From Adiantum capillus-veneris (taxonomy: Eukaryota > Streptophyta > Polypodiopsida > Polypodiales > Pteridaceae): a stretch of DNA of 64,000 bases. This document shows positions 22,028 through 33,145 of this stretch, piece after piece. Under the pieces are notes generated by a model that was given only the letters and a program-made list of their open reading frames with translations, was not told where the DNA came from and searched no databases. Made by a program: the position numbers and the translations under genes. Location: NCBI GenBank assembly GCA_014529385.2, contig CM043963.1:99339912-99403911 (forward strand), in the 5' to 3' direction. Every line of letters begins with the position of its first letter. Position 1 is the first letter of the stretch.

Positions 22028-23172
22028 TTAATTACTTGCAAGAGTTGGGTCTTGAGTAATTAACTCAAGAGTTTCTGATGTCGAGGCTTTCTGTTGCTGT
22101 CTTCCAAAGAGAAAATCTTGTAGCTTGTGTGCTCTTTTCTTGATTGTACCATCAGGATGCTTTAGCACGCTGATTGCCTGAGCTGTTGGTATCCCTTTTG
22201 ACTGTTGTCAATCCTTTACTCGCCATTGATACCTTGGTTTGTCTTGGTCAGAATGGTGTGGTGGAGGTTCTTAAGACTTAACTCTCCATTGCTTGATTGG
22301 TTTTTCCGTTTTCGGATAAGATAAGTTCTCTTTTTTTTGCTAAATCCATTTCGTGTTAGGTTCCTTGCTCGGAGATGCTCGTCTCTGTGTTTTGACCTTT
22401 GAAACCGTCTTTGGTATTGTCGATGATGTTTTGGGCACCCAGATTTGAATCGGCTTGTCCTTAAGCTGTGCTTTCGGTACCCAAATTTTATTGACTCCTT
22501 GCAAGCTACCTGTAGGATTGCTTGTGGATAGGATCGAGAAGATTGATTACTTTGTGGTTTGGTTAGCTGATTGCTTTCTTTCCATTCCTCCTTGCTTGGT
22601 GCAATTGGAACAATGAGTTGTCCGCCTTTAGGTGATAGCTTGAGCTAATTCGTATCCCAATCTTGTACTGCCTTGTATATACACATCCACGGAATTCCAA
22701 GAATCATCGTCTCATTCATGTGTTCATCTAGTAAGCATACAAACTTATGAGGGCATGAACATCCATGTACCATCACATTCAAGTTGACTACTCCCAATGT
22801 TGGTGTTGGGTTCTTGTTGCATCCTTTTATTGTCGCCATTTGTGCTGTTAAAGACTGACTTGTTTCTTTCTTGTACGTGGAATAACTGACTGCATTTACT
22901 CGAGTTTCTATATCAACCAATGCATTCGTGCCATGGTTGTTGAGCTATACTTTGATGTGAAGGTCCATTCCATTTAACCATTCATCGTCTGTTGACACTG
23001 CATCTTTCTGCAACTCCCATTGTCGGTCATCTATTTCCAACGTGTTGATGGGAATAGGTATTTTTTGATTTTTGAGAGCCGCTTTTCTTTTGAGTACCCG
23101 AAGCCGAGCTTCCTCTTGAGCTTCATCAATAACCTGCTGTCTTTTTATCTTCCTTTGCTTAGCTGCATGCAT
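22028..23172 (-). pseudogene. Element A: second retropepsin-like domain downstream of integrase, with basic tail
   Basis: Colinear with and directly after the integrase C-terminus. A basic helix (MHAAKQRKIKRQQVIDEAQE) leads to NALVDIETRVNAVSYSTYKK, which has the spacing of a retropepsin active site but DIE in place of D-T/S-G. About 60 residues later comes HKFVCLLDEHMNETMILGIP followed by WM, the usual ILG-PW end of a retroviral protease. After a frame change the tail has two WVPK motifs and a basic region, then AQAISVLKHPDGTIKKRAHK and the stop at 22028. A separate, canonical protease (DSGAG) lies upstream of RT in the same element, so this is a second such domain. One in-frame TAG precedes it. 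Alternative: a segment of another element recombined here. Confidence 0.6.
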
Positions 23173-24083
23173 TCATTGTAGCAATTCATTGGTTAGTGGC
23201 AAATTGTACTTCTTTAATCGACATCCGCTAATCCAATTAGCCATTGGTTCACCATCTAGGGTGGATAGCTTAACTGCTCCACTTGGAGATACATCTTCAA
23301 TGATAAACGGTCCATTTTACTTTTTCTTAAACTTGGGAATGTGTTGCTTAAGGGAGTAGAGTAGAACAAAGTCCCCTTTTTTGAAGATTTTTGTAATTAG
23401 ATGGGAATCAAAAAACTTTTTTTTGTTTCCACTTTTGTGCCTAGATGTGAGCTACAGCTGTTAACCTTTGTTCATCTAGCTTTTCTAAATCCTCTTCTTT
23501 CTGACAATTCATGTCTAGTCCACTGAGGATCTTTTGCTACCCTTAGTGTTGGCAATAGAAATTCTATTGGCAGTATGGCACTAAGACCATAAACAAGGTT
23601 AAAGGGTGTAGCATTTAAAGCTGTTTTGAATGAAACTCGATAAGCCCATATAGCTGCATGGAGATTCATTTCCGAGTCTGTCCTTCCTGAACTAACCGCT
23701 TTAATCCATACCGAGCTAAGAATCTTATTCGTATGCTCAGCTTGTTTGTTTGCTTGTGGGTGATAGGGAGCTGATTTGTTATGGATGACCATAAATTCAT
23801 TAAGCAAATACTCGATTACCTCATTGAGGAAATGAGTTCCCCTATTACTGACAATTTCTATTGGTAGTCCATATCTTGTGAACACATGCTCATATAAGAA
23901 TGCGGCAGTGGTTTTGGCATCTTTCTTTTGAGTTTCTTTAGCCTCGGCCCACTTAGTCAAATAGTCCGTAGATACACTGATATATTGAGCTTGGGTTCTA
24001 TAAGCAGGTGGTTGTATTGGCCCAACAAAGTCTATACCCCATTTTGTGAAATCTCTAGCTCCCATCATTGGTCTTAAGGGCAT
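23173..24083 (-). pseudogene. Element A integrase core and C-terminal domain
   Basis: Open for 203 codons, then frameshifted. Core: first Asp in GIDFVGP (residue 18), then IVSNRGTHFLNEVIEYL where the second catalytic Asp is replaced by Asn (codon AAT at 23846-23844), and QAEHTNK carrying the Glu (residue 116). The C-terminal part, recoverable in pieces, has the QKW...LLYSLKQ and NGPFIIEDVSPSGAVKLSTL pattern of gypsy integrase C-termini. The Asp-to-Asn change would abolish strand transfer by itself. No chromodomain follows; a protease-like ORF follows instead. Confidence 0.8.
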
Positions 24084-24092
24084 GCTATCTAC

Positions 24093-24386
24093 TCATGTTG
24101 GCATTTTTGCTCGTTGACAAGCATCACACCTTCGAACATATTCTTTGGCATCTCCAAAAAGTTTTGTCCACCATATGCCTACCATTAAGATTTCTCTCGT
24201 GGTGGTCTCACTAGAAAAGTAACTTCTAGCTAATCCAGCATGTGCTTGTTCTATAATCGGAATATATTCGTCTTCATTTGCACAAATATGCAAATGTTGA
24301 TCCTTACCTCTCCGATACAATTGGTTTCCAATGAGAGCATGGTCTCTCACTTCAGTTTCAATTGGTCTTTGACGGCGTTTACTCAT
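24093..24386 (-). pseudogene. Element A integrase N-terminal zinc-binding module (H2C2, second copy)
   Basis: Ninety-seven codons ending in CDACQRAKMPT. The zinc residues are largely readable: IEQAHAGLARSYFSSETTTR supplies the first His (the second is degenerate) and YVRRCDACQR the two Cys, with WWTKLF between them. It runs straight into the integrase core across one stop. Preceded by a related module. Confidence 0.7.
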
Positions 24387-24439
24387 ATCCTCAAGAAATG
24401 TTTGACTCGATAAGTAAGTGACTAGATAGTTACTCCACT

Positions 24440-24716
24440 TAGGAACATGCTACATTTGAAACAATGTTAGGTATGGGTGTTTGTTTTTTACATTGAGGAT
24501 AATCCTTTACAAAGAGCGAACATCACTCCTCATAGTTGGCCCAAATACTCCAAGTCTCAAGATCCTTTGCATAGTTTGGTTTTCAGCAAAGTGAAGTCCT
24601 ACTATGGTAATATGTGCTTGACTTAGGTATTGGTTTTTCTCTTCAGGATTAATGCATAAGAGATATATTCCATCTCGGTTTCTTTTGTATAGCCTACCAG
24701 CTAGTAATTGATACAT
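24440..24716 (-). pseudogene. Element A extra H2C2-like module (first copy)
   Basis: A second region with the same layout lies upstream of the normal one: AGRLYKRNRDGIYLLCINPE, then QAHITIVGLHFAENQTMQRI with both His, GVFGPTM, and after a one-base frame change KDYPQCKKQTP with one Cys. The order basic start, ILRLG, FGPTMRSD, C-rich end is that of an integrase zinc module. A short linker (HVPKWSNYLVTYLSSQTFLE) joins it to the second copy. Two modules before one catalytic core is unusual. Confidence 0.55.
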
Positions 24717-24859
24717 AGCTGATTACTCAATTAATTCGATTGTAATAGGAAGTGGTATTTACGAGTCCACTTGAGCTATGGTCATCAATGATACCATATT
24801 TTTCGACCATCGAGGTATCATTTTCACTGAGAACAAATATGCATCTGGTAGATCATCAT

Positions 24860-26310
24860 CTACTCCTTTAGGTGATTCCCCTGAAGAATCCTTGACAAAT
24901 GATCTGCTCTTTGATGATTTTTTAAAACCATAGTGAAATCGAATTCCAAAAGAATGATGAACCATCTCACTATTCTTCCTGTGCTGCATGGCTTGTTGAC
25001 CAAGTACAATAAGGATTGATAGTCCACAAAGAACACAAATTTGTTTGCTAATAGGTAATGTCTATACTTTTTTATGGCATAGATCATTCCTAATCCTTCC
25101 CTTTCGGTGGAGGCATAATTCTTTTCTGCCATGTTCAACTGTCGGCTAGCATAAGAAATAGGAAAATCAAATTTCCCACCTCCTGGTTAAGCTAGTATAC
25201 ACCCAATGGCAAAATTGGAAGCATATACATGTATGTGGAATATCTTATTCCAATCTTGTGCTTTCAATATTGGACCTGAAGTGAGAGCTTGCTTAAGCTT
25301 CATGAAGGATTCTTCACATGCTTCAGTCCACTCAAAGTGTGTAATCAAGTTATACATGGTTTTTGCAATTATAGCGTACATGTAAATGAATCGTCTGTTA
25401 TATCCACAATGTCCCATGAAGGCTTGAACCCCCTTGACTATTGTTGGTCTAGGCAAATCGACAATGACATGAATTTTATCCATATCAGTAGCTATGACAT
25501 TTTTTGACACTATATGTCTAAGAATATTTCCTTGTTTATCCATGAATGTGTACTTTTTAGGATTTAAGCAAATCCTATAGAGTCTACATTTTTCGAATAC
25601 CTTTATGAGGTGTTCAAAATGATCAGCTTGAATTGACGAATGTATGCATAGATCATCCATATATACTTCCAAGAATTTCCTAAGATATTCTTTAAAAGCA
25701 TGGCTCATCAATCTTTGAAATGTGGCAGGAGCATTAGTTAACCCAAAGGGCATAACCCGATAGGCAAAAATACCCCATTCCGTTGCAAAAGCAGTTTTAT
25801 GCTGATCTTTTGGGTCAACCAAAAGTTGATTGTATCCCGAAAAGCCATCTAAGAAGCTGTAAGCTTCTTTTCCTGCAACTCGTTCTAACACATGCTCAGT
25901 GATTGGAAGAGGAAATTTGTCTCTAATGGTAGCTGCATTCACTTTCTTGAGATTATGAAGCACACTCGTAATTTTTCATTTTTCTTGGGTACTACCACAA
26001 TTGGAGACACCCAATCTATGTGTTCAATTTCATAAATGAATTCGGCTTCCTTCAATTTTACAATTTCTTCTTTGATCTTCCTGGCAAATGTTTCATTATA
26101 TGTGTATGGCCTTTGTCTACTTGGTTTTGCATCATCTCTCATGGGTATGGTATGTTGATAGATATCTAGATCAACCACCTTGAGATCCTTGTAAGACCAA
26201 GAAAAAATATCTTGGTATTCTTTTAGTAAGCTTAGCAAAAGATCGTCTTCTTCGTCTGCTAGGTCATTTGCAATGTAGACATGCTTAGGCTCTTCTCCTG
26301 GCTCAGCCAA
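24860..26310 (-). pseudogene. Element A reverse transcriptase and RNase H
   Basis: RT begins in the 26310-25939 piece (DDAKPSRQRPYTYNE; FIYEIEHIDWVSPIVVVPKK) and, after a small indel, continues with NAATIRDKFPLPITEHVLER, the FLDGFSGYNQ block and the catalytic YMDD (residues 101-104 of the 258-codon piece). PFGLTNAPATFQRLM is intact. RNase H follows, with HIHVYASNFAIGCILA, a TAA (25189-25187) where CAA would give the usual LAQPGG, ISYASRQLN, ASTERE and FVDYQSLLYLV. Family role: copies element RNA into DNA in cytoplasmic particles. Inactive because of the stop and frameshifts. Confidence 0.85.
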
Positions 26311-26530
26311 ATCTATTTGTTTCGCGTTTCGGGCCCTTCGTAGGACTCGCCCTATTTTTGTAGTTCTCTAACATGTTGTTCGACAATGATTTTTTGATCT
26401 TGGAGACTATATTTTTTGTAATGGGATGGAACACTTATTACATCCTTACCATCCTCTTCTGTGGTTTCCATTTTGGTTGTATATATCTCCTTTAGAGATA
26501 TTTTTCAACTCTTGATACTTCTTTTTCCTC

Positions 26531-27396
26531 TCAACTCGTGTCATGGTTGACTCCTTTTCCTGTTTTTTTTGGCTTTGTTTGAGTATCCTTCCTTGTTTTT
26601 CTCAATGTTTTCGACATCTCTAGATTTTCATTTGAAGGATATCTGTCAGTGATTTTGTCCTTGACACAATCATGTGCATCTATATGTATCAGGAGCTGTG
26701 TACTACTGGAGACTGATGGCATAGGTCTAGCTTTCACGTTTCTCGTGTCCCTTTTTCATTAATACCATTTTTGTCTTCTTGTTTTCTGGTTAGGAAAGTC
26801 AAAAGATTTTTCCTCCCCTCCTTTCATGAGTAGCTTAGCTCTCACATGTTCTTTTTTTGACCTCGAATCTTCTGAGGTAGCGGAGTGTTTTCTTCTAACT
26901 CATCTGTTGCATCGTAGTAGAGGTATGAAAAGACTTGTTGAGATTTCATCAAGTCCTTGGGTTCCTCAATTTCATCTTCAATGTAGAGGGTTGAAATCAT
27001 TTGAATGAAAATTATGTCATAGCCGTCCTCATTGCAAAATTGAGTAGGCATAGACGTATTCACACATACATCCATTGTTGCTAAAATTTGAGCCCACTCA
27101 AATGGCTCAAACAAATGCTTTGGAAAGGGTTCGGGTATATAGGCTTCGTTTGTGCAATCCCTTTCTAAAATACATTCTTCTCGTTTTAAGCTCCCATTTT
27201 CTGAAGCTCCGCACATCCAAATAGGAGTGTCTTTGTTCAACCACAATGGAAGCTTAGTTTCAGCCAAAGAGATTGAATCAAACTCTTATATGGGTGTTTT
27301 CATGACATCTCTATAAGTGTGATCTTTTAGATTAACCCTTGTTATAGATCCCACTTGCTTCAAGTACAGATAATTGTTTCCCCAAACTTGGATAAG
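26531..27396 (-). pseudogene. Element A protease-RT linker
   Basis: Two open pieces (27267-26842 and 26737-26531) with acidic, repeat-free protein-like composition (AYIPEPFPKHLFEPFEWAQI). They connect protease 1 and RT. No domain recognised. Confidence 0.5.
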
Positions 27397-27657
27397 CTAT
27401 ACCTGTCGCATGAAAGGTCTTCCCAATATGATTTTGTAATTGAGTTTTTTCCCAAAGTCTACTATGGCAAAAGTGTGTTGATATTCAATTCCACAGGAAT
27501 TAACTATCACTTTTTCAAGCAGCCCTAAAGGTCTTTCCATGTGTCTGTCAGCCAATTGGAATTTCATTCGAGTTTGTCTAATGGCTGACTGTCCCCTGGA
27601 TTCACATACTGCTTTCATGGCTATGGCTATGCCTGCCCCACTATCCAGTATTGCCAT
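27397..27657 (-). pseudogene. Element A protease 1 (retropepsin)
   Basis: Eighty-six open codons with the aspartic protease signature MAILDSGAGIAIAMKAV, a flap-like region, and KIILGRPFM at the end, the standard fold markers. It is in the normal place between gag and RT. The active-site Asp-Ser-Gly is intact, unlike the second protease-like domain downstream of integrase. Confidence 0.85.
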
Positions 27658-27744
27658 GGTTTCAATGTCATTATATTTCAGTGGAAGGGTGGTGTTTCCT
27701 TATTAACCTTCGCAATATTCTCTAACTTTGGTCATTGGAACATA

Positions 27745-28829
27745 TCAAATCTCTTTGTTATCCATTTTGTTTTTCAAATTTTCCAATTTTTTTGAGATTA
27801 GCCCCGTTATCCCTACCTTCTCTAGGGTTTCTTGTAGATCATTCCATAAATATGGTTTGAGTTTTAACAGTTCTCCCAAAGTAAGAGTGCATTGGATTGG
27901 CATAGACATGATTGAATGAATGTTGTCTACTTCTAGGGTATGTTCTCCTCTTTTTAATTGAGTGGTCTTGCAAACTATGGATTCATCTTCGTTATCTCCC
28001 AAGTGAGAGGGTAATGTTTTCAAGGTCAATGGTTTTGACATTCCTGAAGCTTCAAATCCGCAATCTCCATACAAGGATTGTACATCCATGTCAATTTCAG
28101 GAGGTAGATTGTCTAACTAAACTTCCTCTATAGGAGCTGACTTTAGAGCTAGGCTCCCATCATTGATCTCTCTAACTTTTTTCCATAAGTGTCCTGGACA
28201 GTCTTCCTCTACGAATGGAATTCCATCTAAGGCATCTTCGCTGTCCGACACTATAAGTTCTGGCTCTTTTGTTTCAAGGTGGGGTTCTACCACCACTTTG
28301 AATTTTTCTTTAGTGTCTATTACCACAAGCTCCTCAGGTTTTGCCATACTTTCGAGCTTGGGTTTTTTTTTCCCCAGCATTTCTTGCATGATTCTTACCA
28401 AATTTTGATAAGCTTCGAGCTTAGCTGCTTCCATGTCTGGAGAAGGATAGTTTTTCCATTTGTTTTTTATGTTTTGGCCTGCTTTAAGTCCCGCTTGGCA
28501 GGCTTACAAGGCTGCATTAATAGGCTCAAAAATTTTATCAACTAAAATTGATCCTCCAGATTTTACGGTTTTTTTTTAAATTTCGCTTCCAGTTTCTTTC
28601 ACCTTTTCTTGGAATAGCTTCTTTGATTTCTCCTCGATTTCAACCTTTAGTTTCTGGCTTCTCATCTCATATCTTTTGCTTCTACTTATTTTTTGTATTC
28701 TCCGAATCATTAGAGGAGTTATGTTTCTTTTTCTTAGCTTGGGCTTTAGTGATTACCTTGATTGGAACAATCGGTTCACTCTCAGGTGAGCTACTAGGTA
28801 TCACTTAGACTATGTTTACTACTGTTTTA
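27745..28829 (-). pseudogene. Element A gag-protease spacer
   Basis: Acidic open pieces at 28434-28117 (KPEELVVIDTKEKFKVVVEP) and 28089-27745 (SMPIQCTLTLGELLKLKPYL). The latter has the usual pre-protease IPLTLGELL-like segment of plant non-chromovirus gypsy elements. Stops separate them. Confidence 0.55.
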
Positions 28830-31129
28830 CCCTTGTTTAAAGGATTTTTTGGACAATCTTTCAGGAAGTGTCCTCCCTTTTTGCAGCATTGTATGCAATA
28901 AGATTCAACCGACTTGAGGTTCTTGTCAGGCTCTGGTCATTCAATTTTCCAATGATCATCTGCACCACAGTTGTGACAGTTTCTCGTTCTTGGCTTAATC
29001 ATGGGTCTTACATAGGAGGTCTAACACCTTGATTAACCACATAATATATTGGTGCAAGCTCTGGTAGAGTGTAAGTCACAGGTTCTTCCATTGGTGGTGG
29101 ATGTGAATCATACCAATCTCCTTCTACCATTACTGTAGATGGACTAGGCTCAACACAGGGTGTAACAGGCACTAGTGCTTGTTCATCTATGACTCCCTCT
29201 GGGTGCATGTGCTTTACAGACACTGCATTATGTCCTGGATACGGAGGTTGTTGACCCAACACGGGTTGAGGTCTTTGCATACCCATAGGTGGTCTTTGAG
29301 CTGGTGCCATGTTAGGCTGGTATCTATACATGGGTTGTCCTTGTGGCCTCATGGGCACGTACTGAACATTCCCATCATACTTTGGTAAAAAATAGCACTC
29401 ATTTGTCTCATGGTTGGTCCATTTACCCTCGATTGCACACTATTTCTGTGGTCTAATTGGTTGCCTTGTTGAGGTATTTCTTGTCCTGGTCCTCTCATAG
29501 GTGCTTTTTGCATGTTATTCATCATGTCATTCATTCTTTTGAGTCTGTCTTCTATGGCTGAACGTGGTACTGTAGCAGTTGTTCCCACTTGAACTAGTTT
29601 AGTGGATGCTGTTTTCTCACTTTGGTTATCCTTAGGGACATCTTCTTCATTGAAAATATCACAGTTGTCTCCTAAGTCAATAGCATCTGACACACACTCT
29701 TCTAGGGTTGTATGCTTCTTGCTATATAGTATAGCATGAAGCTCTTTGTTTAGTAGTCCCTCTAGAAACAATGATACTAGTCGTTCTTCTGCAGGTATCT
29801 CTAGCCCTGGGCATCTGGCAATGTATTGTTTCATTCAAGTTGCACAATCCCTAACAGACTCACCATGTTTCTGTTTAAAGCTGTAAATTTGAGCTACCGT
29901 ATTGTGTTTGATCCTTGTTTTGGAACAAGCAGCTACAAATCCTTGAGCTAATGTGTTTAAGTCCATGATTGACCTCTGTGGAATGTTTTGGAACCATGTT
30001 AATGCTTTTCCTTCTAATGTCATTCCAAACCCCTCGAATTGAGTATGGAAATCGAATATGCTTTCTGCTCTTAGAACTTGCTTAAAGCTTGCTAAGTGGT
30101 TATATGTATCCCCTGATCCACTGTATTTTTTGATCCATTTTTGAAAATCAGCTGGTCTGACATGTCTATTTGGTTCAACTCTCGGTCTCTTGGCAGTTGG
30201 TCCTATTTCAAGTCCTTCAAACTAGTCTGTTGGAAAATGTGACTCATGTAGCCCTGGACTGGCCTTAGTGTCACCCAGTTTTCTGTGTGATGAGGTGGTT
30301 TCTAGTTTCTTAACATTACTCTCAGAAGATCTCTCACGGTGTTCATCTCTTGGAATTGTTTCTGGTCCTTGTCCCAATATCCAATCCCTTATGGAATATC
30401 CTTGGTATTTGGTTTTTTCTACCTCCTCAGGAGTCATCATAACAAAGTTATTGTTATAACAATCCCTAAACAGGTAGGTTGGTAGTTCTGCTGATCCCTT
30501 ATCTTTGATCTTGAAGATATAGACGATCTTCATGGCCGTTAGTTGTCCTGATTTGGCATGCACACAAAAGAGCTTTGACATTTCTATCCTCCCAACAATA
30601 GACTTTGATCCTAGGATTATCAGTACTAAGCCGTTTCCAAGGCTTCAAATCAACTTGATCGTATCCCTCGAATTCTAAAGTTGGTGGTCCTTCTTTTGCG
30701 GCCATATCTGGAATTATGGTATTTACTTCTAATCCCCATTCGTCTATCACGTCAAGATCTTCGACTTGTAAATACTGAGTTCCGTTTCAATCCATGTACA
30801 TTTTCCTTGTTTGTTTGCCCTAATCTCTTCTTTGAACTTAATACAATGGTCATCAATGCAAATGGCATACTCTTCGTTGGGATCTAGGTAAACCTGAGTT
30901 CCATGGCAATTAGTTTTTTAAAAAGAGAGTATATGCTTTGTTGTTCCTGTTTCCGAGTGAGTCGAATAGGAAGACATTTCAGATGTTGAATCTGAAAAAG
31001 TGTCTGAGACTTCTTCAAGAATCGTGTGCAAAGAATTGACTTGATTTACGCTCTCTTTAGTGGATACTCTATTGGCGGTTTCTCCAAGTATGCCCTGATT
31101 TCCTAGTACACGACCGATCTAAGGTTCAT
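28830..31129 (-). pseudogene. Element A gag with two zinc knuckles
   Basis: Starts MNLRS at 31129, then a one-base deletion relative to element B shifts the frame. A long N-terminal domain follows (PTLEFEGYDQVDLKPWKRLS; TPEEVEKTKYQGYSIRDWIL), then the retrotransposon gag domain (MTLEGKALTWFQNIPQRSIM; LFLEGLLNKELHAILYSKKH), a proline/glutamine-rich stretch, and two knuckles. The first is CHNCGADDHWKIE followed by TGA (28939-28937) exactly where its last Cys should be. The second, CIQCCKKGGHFLKDC, is intact. Other stops: TAG at 30224-30222 (TGG in B) and TGA at 29837-29835 (CGA in B). Gag forms the particle and binds element RNA. Confidence 0.8.
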
Positions 31130-31205
31130 AAAGACTTATGAAGCCCTGGATAGAGTACTTACCTTTGGATTGACTTGTTGTCAATTGCTTCCACTTGACG
31201 GGATT

Positions 31206-32789
31206 TGTAACATTTAATGGCCTAATAACTTATGTGTAGCGGAAATTAGCATGAACATAGTGGGCATTTCATTAGAATAGATTCCTAATGAGAATTACAA
31301 GAGTGCTTGGGTGGAGAGAGCAACAAAAAGCATAACACCTAGTTAGATAGCATCAACAATACTTTCAAAAGAGAGAGAAATTAAGCTATTGACAACAGTT
31401 GAGGACCGGATTTGCATGGAGCCGGTCCCCCCTCCAAAAGGCTTTGTATTATGGTTTCTCCCATCAAGAGAGACATTGTACAATACAATTCTTTGTGTTC
31501 CTTCAAGACTAGCTAGTGCAATGAAGATGGAAGCTTCATACACTAAGCAAAACACTTAACAAACACAACTTGAATTATCCCCGTTCTCAGACCCAAGACC
31601 TCACACACCTTCGAAGATGGTGAGAGCTAGCAGGGTATGAGAGTAGATTGAGAGGAAGAAGGAGTATCTTATGAGAAAGATGTACATCTCCTCACATAAT
31701 CACTCATATGTAGCATAGATTAGCTTAGTAATTAGCTTGGTAGAGGAGATGAGCATGCATTGAAGCTTGGCTCTTGGTTGGATTTGCATCCACATGACAA
31801 GAGAGTGTTGTTGTAGGCTTCTATCTCACAAGCTTGGAGTAGGTGATGAGTTCTCCATTAAAGCTTGGGAAGAGATAGTCTTCTCTTTCTTCACACATGA
31901 GCTTGTGTGAGTGTGATAATCCTTGCAAAAATCAGCCCCCTCTCTCTCTTGGGCGAGCCCTCTTGCTAATTGCTCTTGTAGAAGCCTCATTGGCCCTCCC
32001 CAAGTCAAGCCAATTACAATTAAGCAGCATAAGTGATAGCCTTTTGACATGTGTCCCCCTTTCCCCTTTTGTGAGAGCTTTAGGTAATTAAATAATTAAA
32101 CTAAACTCTCATTGGACCCCTTTGCCTCCTGGCCAATAGGAATAAGGCAAGCCATTGGGCTCCTGAATGCTCATTGGACTCCTTGGGAGACTGCCCAATA
32201 GTCTTCTAGGAGACTTAATTCTCATTGGTTTCTTTTATTAAATGTTTTTAAATTAATTAAACTAGATTTACTTTAGCTTAATTCTCATTGGTCCACTTCA
32301 AGGGTCTTCCAATAGGAATTGGGCACACCTTGTGGGCATCTGGCCTAGGGAGCTGACATGTGTCCCTCATTCCCTTTGTGTAAAGGGAGCCCGTGTGTGT
32401 GTGTGTGTGGCTTTCTCTCTCATCCCCTACCTTTAGGGCTCGCCCCCCTCCCATGTAGGGATGTGCAAAGACTTTTAGGGCACACACAAAGCATCCAATT
32501 TTCCCTAGGGTTGACCTTTGGACACAACCTTTGAATTTTGGAACCTTAGTATTTTGGAAGTTTTAATGGGCTGAACCTTAGGGTCTTTTTAGCCCATTGT
32601 TGCACATGGATCTTTTGCAGATGGCCCCCCCTTTGGATCCCTATTTTCCCTCCTTTGGATCCCTACTGTGGCCGGTCTGCTAGCTTAACCAATATTCTAG
32701 CTTTTTCTCCCGTGGTACCTCCCCACATTAAATGATCAGTTTAATATGAGAAAATCATTTAGGAGAATTAGATATTGATTATTATGACA
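31206..32789 (-). mobile_element. 3' LTR of element C, 1,584 bp
   Basis: Plus-strand ends are TGTAAC and ATGACA, so the minus-strand LTR starts TGTCATAAT. A purine tract (AAGAGAGAGGTAA, minus) adjoins at 32790-32802 and the integrase ends at 33146. The middle and right parts match the remnant at 44795-46174 (TTAATATGAGAAAATCATTT; AGAGCTAGCAGGG). The left edge lies within eight bases of where element A similarity ends, suggesting insertion into A; GGATT at 31201-31205 would be the left target copy. Confidence 0.7.
32107..32320. repeat. Four ~60-bp repeats with paired CCAAT boxes in the element C LTR
   Basis: CTCATTGG recurs at about 32108, 32170, 32221 and 32282. Three of these are followed 15-30 bases later by the inverse word CCAATAG, so each unit holds an ATTGG/CCAAT pair. 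They lie 470-690 bp into the LTR from its minus-strand start, within the expected U3 promoter region. CCAAT is the binding word of NF-Y-type factors; a promoter role is inferred. Confidence 0.6.
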
Positions 32790-32802
32790 TTACCTCTCTC
32801 TT
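32790..32802 (-). other. Polypurine tract of element C
   Basis: Minus strand AAGAGAGAGGTAA directly precedes the LTR start TGTCAT. Confidence 0.65.
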
Positions 32803-33145
32803 GAAATCATAGTCGTCCTCGACTATGGTGTAGAGAAGATAAAGCATATTCATGAGTCCTTTTCTTAGTGGGTAGAGGATCCCTATGTTACCCTACGACA
32901 TCATTCCATAATGGATGACTAGTCCATTTGGCGCTTGAGAGCCTGAGGCTGCCGCAAGCATGTCTGCACATCAGTCCTATCAGTCTTCCATAGTAGAGTG
33001 ACAAGCTCTACTTGGTGTTTGGGAGACGTCGTCTCCACAAACTTGATCTAAGTATGCATACTACTTCATTTTTGTGCACAAATAAAGAAAAAGAGAGTCT
33101 TATAAGACAAAAATTTTGTTCATTTTTAACATTTTGTACATTTGC

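Larger units (their letters stand above)
18312..31198 (-). mobile_element. Element A: decayed gypsy-type LTR retrotransposon, 5' end lost
   Basis: Minus-strand order: gag, protease 1, RT, RNase H, H2C2-like module 1, H2C2 module 2, integrase, protease-like domain 2 plus basic tail, non-coding DNA, ORF3, polypurine tract, 3' LTR. The 5' end stops at about 31198 in the untranslated leader, where the LTR of element C begins (TGTAAC at 31206). Element B at 53.5-56.5 kb gives an independent gag copy for comparison. Many stops and small frameshifts; all ORFs are inactive as they stand. YMDD RT motif, no chromodomain seen: a non-chromovirus Ty3/gypsy element. Confidence 0.75.
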
